Source: JAOUEA01 sp963762075 (GTDB taxonomy: Bacteria > Actinomycetota > UBA4738 > HRBIN12). From it: DNA of 64,000 nt. The DNA lies in NCBI GenBank assembly GCA_963762075.1, contig CAVXJC010000007.1, forward strand, positions 179,779-243,778, read 5' to 3'. A model generated the notes under the pieces. That model saw only the letters and a program-made list of their open reading frames with translations. It had not been told where the DNA came from and searched no databases. Below are positions 60,220 through 64,000 of this stretch, piece by piece (position 1 is the stretch's first letter; each line of letters begins with the position of its first letter). The position numbers were made by a program, and so were the translations under genes.

Positions 60220-60609
60220 CTAGCGGCGGAACTCGAACCAGACGTTGCCTGGCGGTCCAGGCTCGAACCCCCACTCGTCGGCTGTTTGCTCAACGAGGCG
60301 AAGCCCGTAGCCTCCTATCGCCGGCCCATCATCCAACCGCGGCTCGACCACTCGTAGCTCGGTAGTCGCCGTGGGCTGCTCTATCTCGACCCGAACGTGA
60401 TCGTCGTCAGCTTCGATGACCAAGCGGAGGGTGTCTTGGTCAGGTCGGAGCTGGCCGTGCCGTACAGCATTGGCAGCCAGCTCACTGATGGCGAGACGGG
60501 CATCTTCGACCCGACCTCTCAAGACCGGAGGCGGGATCGCGCCGTCCAGAGCGGAACGCGCTCGCAGAGGAGCGCTTTCATCCGCGGGCAGAATGAGTTC
60601 TTGCCGCAT
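60220..60609 (-). CDS. Anti-sigma-type serine kinase (RsbW/HATPase_c_2)
   Basis: The protein is 129 aa from the ATG at 60609; the AGGAGG site is only 1 base away, so an upstream ATG at 60651 is a fair alternative. The ATP-binding N box is SELAANAVRHG, the G1 box DDGPAIGGYGLRLVE, with a C-terminal WGFEPGPPGNVWFEF. RsbW-type proteins bind sigma factors and phosphorylate STAS partners. A STAS gene is divergently transcribed from the same 170-base gap, so the two probably work together. No sigma factor gene is in the window. Confidence 0.8.
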   Translation of the reverse strand: MRQELILPADESAPLRARSALDGAIPPPVLRGRVEDARLAISELAANAVRHGQLRPDQDTLRLVIEADDDHVRVEIEQPTATTELRVVEPRLDDGPAIGGYGLRLVEQTADEWGFEPGPPGNVWFEFRR

Positions 60610-60779
60610 GCCTCCTTCCCTTGGCTCGGTGCTAAACCGGCTACCCTCCATCTGCCTGCCCGAAACATCAGGGCTGTAAAGGTTCTGGGTGCTACCGCCG
60701 ATTGGTTTTTGATGGTTTAGTGGGTCGTGGGTCATGGAAAATGCGTTGGCGCCACACTGTGTCGAGGAGGGAGGAGGAG

Positions 60780-61118
60780 ATGGACGTACCAACCGTTAGC
60801 CCTTTCTCTCTGCGGACCGAGGATAGGGACGGGACGACCGTCGTCTACCTCGAGGGTGAGCTGGACCTGGCGGGTGTTCCGAAGCTGCAAGAAGTTTTGC
60901 ACTCGGCCCAGCACGAGAACGTCTCCCAGATCGTCGTCGACCTCCGAGGGCTGACGTTCCTCGACTCGACCGGCCTCGGGGTTCTGATCGCCGCGGACCT
61001 CGCGGGACGCGACGGACACGTCGGCGTCTCATTCGTGCGAGGGAACGAGACGGTGCAGCGCGTGTTCAAGCTCACCGCGGTGGAAGGGCGCCTGAACTGG
61101 ACCGAGGCGGTGGACTAG
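60780..61118 (+). CDS. STAS-domain anti-anti-sigma factor
   Basis: The protein is 112 aa from the ATG at 60780, with GGAGGAGGAG just upstream. TVVYLEGELDLAGVPKLQEV and VDLRGLTFLDSTGLGVLIAA are the STAS core; the phospho-acceptor Ser is in DSTG. Such proteins release a sigma factor when dephosphorylated. The divergent kinase gene is the likely partner. Confidence 0.85.
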   Translation: MDVPTVSPFSLRTEDRDGTTVVYLEGELDLAGVPKLQEVLHSAQHENVSQIVVDLRGLTFLDSTGLGVLIAADLAGRDGHVGVSFVRGNETVQRVFKLTAVEGRLNWTEAVD

Positions 61119-61238
61119 CTCAGCCAGGTAGGCCTGTCTCTGGTCCGCGAATACCGGCCTCTCTCGGGCGACGATGGAGGTGAGAAGCCAGCGGTCGGAC
61201 TTCGGGGACCCTCAGAAGCCCTCCCTGCGTTCAGGGGG

Positions 61239-61526
61239 ATGCAAGACTTCACCATGGCGCTCGAATCCCCACCTCCTCCGCCCAACTTCGGCCCACTATT
61301 CCTGTGGCCCGCGATCGCTTCCGCAGGACTCGTGCCGATCACTTGGCAGGCAAGCGTGCTCTTGTCGGTGCCCCCGGGTCTGGCAGCGATGAGTCTCGGT
61401 GTCGTAGCGGTGGGTGGCAATCGGGGGTGGCAGCGGACTGGAGCTGTTCTGGCGATCATCGTGGGCTCGACGCCGGTGATTGTGACGCTACTCGGGCTCG
61501 CGCTCCTTCTTCCGGACTTGGAATAG
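61239..61526 (+). CDS. Small two-helix membrane protein
   Basis: The protein is 95 aa. A Pro-rich start (ESPPPPPNFGPLFLWP) leads to hydrophobic segments (WQASVLLSVPPGLAAMSLGVVAV and GAVLAIIVGSTPVIVTLLGLALLLP). No domain is recognised. A bidirectional-looking hairpin follows at 61593-61622. Confidence 0.55.
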   Translation: MQDFTMALESPPPPPNFGPLFLWPAIASAGLVPITWQASVLLSVPPGLAAMSLGVVAVGGNRGWQRTGAVLAIIVGSTPVIVTLLGLALLLPDLE

Positions 61527-61592
61527 GTCCCGCCCTGGCATCGACCAAACTGGGCACCGCTGAAAGACTCTGGGAAGAGACCGAGAGAGCCA

Positions 61593-61622
61593 AGAGGCCC
61601 CCGGGCGTACCCGGAGGCCTCT
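61593..61622. terminator. Shared hairpin between convergent genes
   Basis: AGAGGCC and CCGGG pair with CCCGG and GGCCTCT around a CGTA loop (61593-61622). It lies between the convergent membrane-protein and secreted-protein genes and could terminate both. Confidence 0.65.
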
Positions 61623-61650
61623 CTGCCTTGGTAATGCGTGGATCAGGCGC

Positions 61651-62202
61651 TTAGCCGATGACCCGAGTCGACTGCCTGGCTTGCGAGGGGGATCCCTGAT
61701 GGATCTGCACGTTGCCGGCGGTGATGACGCCGACATCGTTGCAGGCCACCGTGACCTCGACGCCCGAGTTGCACTTCATCAGGAAGACGTCGGGATCGGC
61801 GTTCGCGTCGAGCGCGAAGTCCGAGTTGTACGTGAAGAAGATGCGCTCCACGTCACGGTTGCCAGGTTCACCTCTGTCGATGAAGTAGATCTCGGCGTAG
61901 ATCGTCGTGCCTTCCTTGTCCATGCAGGTGGCGGTCACCTTCGTCCGCAACGCACCGGCCGCGGTAGGCGCGAGGTTGCGATAGCTAGTGAGACCGTCAC
62001 GACAGAAGACCTGGAACATCGTGCCGTCGTGCGACGTGTAGGTGATGTTGCCGCGCAGGTTCGCCTTTGCGTTGAACCCGAGGCTCGCGCCCTCGTTCGT
62101 GAGCCCCGAGCCATTGGTCTGATCTGCCGCGATCGCGACACTCATCATGACGACGAGCAGGGCCGGGGCAAGGGCGAGGCTCCTTAGCAGTCTGTTGCGC
62201 AA
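61651..62202 (-). CDS. Secreted hypothetical protein
   Basis: The protein is 183 aa with a TTG start and AGGAGG 5 bases upstream. A signal peptide (LLRSLALAPALLVVMMSVAIAA) is followed by a beta-rich domain (LGFNAKANLRGNITYTSHDG) with four Cys (FCRDG, ATCMD, LMKCN, VACND) that probably form two disulfides. No domain is recognised. It may be an extracellular carbohydrate or surface protein. Confidence 0.7.
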   Translation of the reverse strand: MRNRLLRSLALAPALLVVMMSVAIAADQTNGSGLTNEGASLGFNAKANLRGNITYTSHDGTMFQVFCRDGLTSYRNLAPTAAGALRTKVTATCMDKEGTTIYAEIYFIDRGEPGNRDVERIFFTYNSDFALDANADPDVFLMKCNSGVEVTVACNDVGVITAGNVQIHQGSPSQARQSTRVIG

Positions 62203-62403
62203 TGCAACCTCCTGGGGGGTAGAGGCGGCACTATGCGCCGCCGAACGGTCGATGCGTGCTGGAGACGCATGCTACGTCGTTCGGATGGATGTCAACAGGG
62301 CCAAAGGTCGGTATTTCGTGCTCGACAACCTGATGTTCATCTCCTGGCGGCTAATTGTCGGCTCTGTTGGGTATGTGCGGTCCGTCGACGAAAGGAGACG
62401 AAG

Positions 62404-62615
62404 ATGACCGAGACAGTGCCGCCTCAGGGCGATGAGATGCCGGAGCCCCAGGGACCGGACGAGGTGCCGCAGCCACAGACGCCGGATGAGGTCCCGCCCC
62501 AGGGCCCGACGACGAGGGGCTGTCAAAAGAGGAGCGGGCTCCGGATCTGACGACTACGGATCTCCAGCAGGGCGGATCGTCAGACGACTCGGGGGAGGGT
62601 GGCGGCCCCGCTTAA
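62404..62615 (+). CDS. Small acidic Pro/Gln/Glu protein (one frameshift)
   Basis: The ATG at 62404 encodes MTETVPPQGDEMPEPQGPDE with the repeated element PxPDEVP. The frame shifts near 62510 and the acidic end DDEGLSKEERAPDLTTTDLQ then SSDDSGEGGGPA stops at 62615. The whole protein would be about 70 residues, probably disordered. A strong terminator follows. The break looks like a sequencing indel. Confidence 0.5.
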
Positions 62616-62667
62616 CTTGTTAGCCGAGCCCCACAACAACTTGGGGGCGCGGCATCTTCTTTCAGTG

Positions 62668-62698
62668 GACCCCGCGGCGGGCGTGCCGCCGCGGGGTC
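62668..62698 (+). terminator. Strong hairpin terminator
   Basis: GACCCCGCGGCGG (62668-62680) pairs perfectly with CCGCCGCGGGGTC (62686-62698), 13 bp, followed by TTCCTCTCTCT. It ends the acidic-protein gene. Confidence 0.85.
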
Positions 62699-62766
62699 TT
62701 CCTCTCTCTGACCATCGCTTCGGGGAGGCCAGGGCACAGGTCCGCACGAGCCATTCCTAAGTGGTC

Positions 62767-63330
62767 TCAGGGGCAGTGCTCGAGGGAGTTGGCCTCTTCC
62801 CCAGCCCCTGATTCGACGTCCAGGTCGCTGAGCTCTTGCTCGAGCGTCTGAGCCTTCTCCTCGTCGCCTCGTTCCAGTGCCTTCGCCCGTTCCTCGAGGA
62901 GTTCCAGCCGCCTGGCACGCAGCCGCTCATCCGCGGCCACGAAGGGATCGAGTCCCCCTGGCGCTTCTAACTCAGCGAGGTCCGCCTGCACCTGCACGAT
63001 GCGCTCAGCGATCTGACGCAGGCCAGCCGCCTCTTCTTTGGGCGTCCCGCCTTCAGTCGCTGCAGTGATCTCATCGACGTTGGCACTAGCCTCCTGGCAG
63101 ATGGGGTCGCGCAGAGCCTTGTATGCGGCTATGTCTTGCGGATCGGCGGGACCAGCCTCCAGCCTCGATGCCTTTAGTGGTCTGGGTATCGTCCGGTTCG
63201 TTCTCTCCCGCGCAGCCGAACGAACCCATCATCACCAGAGCCAAGAGGAAAGCAAAGAGCGCTCGAGGTCGCCCGGGCAGATGGGCCGTCGAACCGCTTC
63301 CCGGCGAGGACTGTACGAAGCATCTCGCAC
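62767..63330 (-). CDS. Lipoprotein with helical domain (at least one frameshift)
   Basis: LFAFLLALVMMGSFGCAG is a lipoprotein signal peptide with lipobox SFGC. The exact start is unclear, since the best ribosome site (GGGAGG) near 63330 fits an ATG in another frame. After NEPDDTQTTKGIEAG the frame shifts near 63163 at a GGCTGGAGGCTGG duplication into ADPQDIAAYKALRDPICQEA and a coiled helical domain (ERIVQVQADLAELEAPGG, EERAKALERGDEEKAQTLEQ), ending at 62767. The function is unknown; it may be a surface stress-type protein. Confidence 0.6.
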
Positions 63331-63694
63331 CTCCCTTACGCAGGTCGTCTCCAGTCTTTCGAGCCCAACCTCCGTTCGTCCAGATACCCATCTCACTTGG
63401 AAGTATTTCGCCGCCCCCGCTACCAGGAAGGGGGGGCGGGGTTCCCTCCATCTATCTCGAGTGGGCTTCACTCGCATCTGCGGGCGGGAAGCGAACCTCG
63501 TCGAGGTTTGAAACGACCGCCCGGGTGAACATGATGGCCTCAGCCGCTGTGACACCAGGGAGAGCGGGGACTGCACCGCCCAGCGGCCCAGCTATTCGTG
63601 CGGAGCCCGGCAATGTGACACCGGGCTCCGTACCGTCCATGTCAATGCCCTGCATGGCCTCCGCCCCCGTCAGCGGTTCGGACTAGCCTGGGCC
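63331..63694. other. Stretch without a supportable gene
   Basis: A 67-codon minus-strand frame (63452-63655) has no ribosome site and ordinary composition; I do not call it. Two Gly/Cys-rich and Pro-rich short repeats (GCGGAGCC-like) occur but form no clear structure. Confidence 0.4.
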
Positions 63695-63877
63695 ATGCTC
63701 CCCATCCTGATTCAGCACCTTCCACGAGATCGGGAGCGGATGGGACTGCGACCGGTGCAGATGGCAGGTCGGCTGGGTCTCACCCTCACCGAGTACCGGG
63801 CGCTCGAAGCGGGCGAACTGCACATCGACTACGACCTGTACCTCAGGATCACCGACCTGTGCGGGTGGCCTCGGTAG
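63695..63877 (+). CDS. Small HTH (XRE-like) protein
   Basis: The protein is 60 aa. RDRERMGLRPVQMAGRLGLT and LTEYRALEAGELHIDYDLYL read like a minimal XRE helix-turn-helix (the QxA..LG.T...Y..LE.G pattern). TAGCCTGGGCCATG places a TAGCCT box just before the ATG, so the transcript may be leaderless. It probably regulates its own small gene group, continuing into the partial gene downstream. Confidence 0.6.
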   Translation: MLPILIQHLPRDRERMGLRPVQMAGRLGLTLTEYRALEAGELHIDYDLYLRITDLCGWPR

Positions 63878-63886
63878 GCTGGGATT

Positions 63887-64000
63887 GTGGACATCCCGCC
63901 CGCCCTCCGCGACGACCTGCTCGCATACTTGTTGTGCACGTCGCCCGACCGTGCTCGTCTGATCGCCGAGCTGACCGGACTGGACCCTGGCATCGCAGAC
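63887..64000 (+). CDS. Partial gene at the right edge
   Basis: From a GTG at 63887 the frame reads VDIPPALRDDLLAYLLCTSP and RARLIAELTGLDPGIAD and remains open at base 64000. The short piece looks helical and protein-like but cannot be assigned. It follows the HTH gene by 9 bases and is probably in the same operon. Confidence 0.5.
   Translation, partial: MDIPPALRDDLLAYLLCTSPDRARLIAELTGLDPGIAD

Noticed and set aside
49473..64000. A complete prophage or conjugative element
   Set aside because: There are no capsid, portal, terminase, relaxase or type IV secretion genes; only recombinase relics and a small HTH-SWIM group are seen.

Overview
The window is GC-rich, densely coded DNA from an actinobacterium (Actinomycetota). 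The main evidence is a phosphatidylinositol mannoside-type operon (PimA-like mannosyltransferase, PatA-like acyltransferase, CDP-alcohol phosphotransferase-like protein) next to thrS and a HIT protein, together with the actinobacterial order pdxS-pdxT-yebC-ruvCAB-yajC-secDF-apt-rel-dtd-hisS-aspS-rarA-alaS-ruvX-mltG-aroE. Starts at GTG and TTG are common, and 4-base stop/start overlaps are frequent. Nothing seen points to a named genus; an uncultivated lineage is my inference.

Region 1 (1-9177, minus strand) is a type IV pilus locus: a Roadblock-like protein, PilB, PilT and PilC, then major pilin PilA, then PilV-, PilW- and PilX-like minor pilins running off the left edge. Region 2 (9240-32465, minus) is a run of housekeeping genes for amino-acid and cell-wall metabolism, tRNA charging and proofreading, stringent response, protein export, Holliday-junction processing and vitamin B6 synthesis. 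Region 3 (32593-47385) holds a sulfotransferase-like gene (plus), DUF3048, HtpX, LemA, the PIM-type genes, an EF-G-like GTPase (plus), thrS-HIT-hydrolase and an ABC exporter of the MacB/FtsX type. A tRNA-Val(CAC) lies at 47484-47555.

Region 4 (47.6-64 kb) is accessory. It carries small membrane and secreted proteins, a broken metallophosphoesterase, a second tRNA-Val(GAC) with two tyrosine-recombinase relics, a compact mobile-element-like gene group (wHTH, HTH, SWIM), a ribbon-helix-helix plus M41-like peptidase pair, a divergent anti-sigma/STAS pair and several small hypothetical genes.

The most unusual structure is a pair of inverted units at 52.6-53.2 kb and 57.1-57.9 kb. Each has the layout structured element A, then a short ORF, then element B, with a different ORF in each copy. 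They face each other across the tRNA-Val/integrase segment. Element A folds into a 15-position stem (14 base pairs plus one T-T mismatch), and the two copies differ inside an inner hairpin in a way that keeps pairing. Other notable points are a SecD with repeated CX10C cysteine modules, a PIP-synthase-like protein lacking the first two catalytic aspartates, and an iteron-like array.

A caution for readers: several genes (pilX, pilA, ruvA, and many in region 4) are split by single-base frameshifts. Some, such as the one in ruvA, look like sequencing indels; the dense cluster in region 4 may also reflect real decay.
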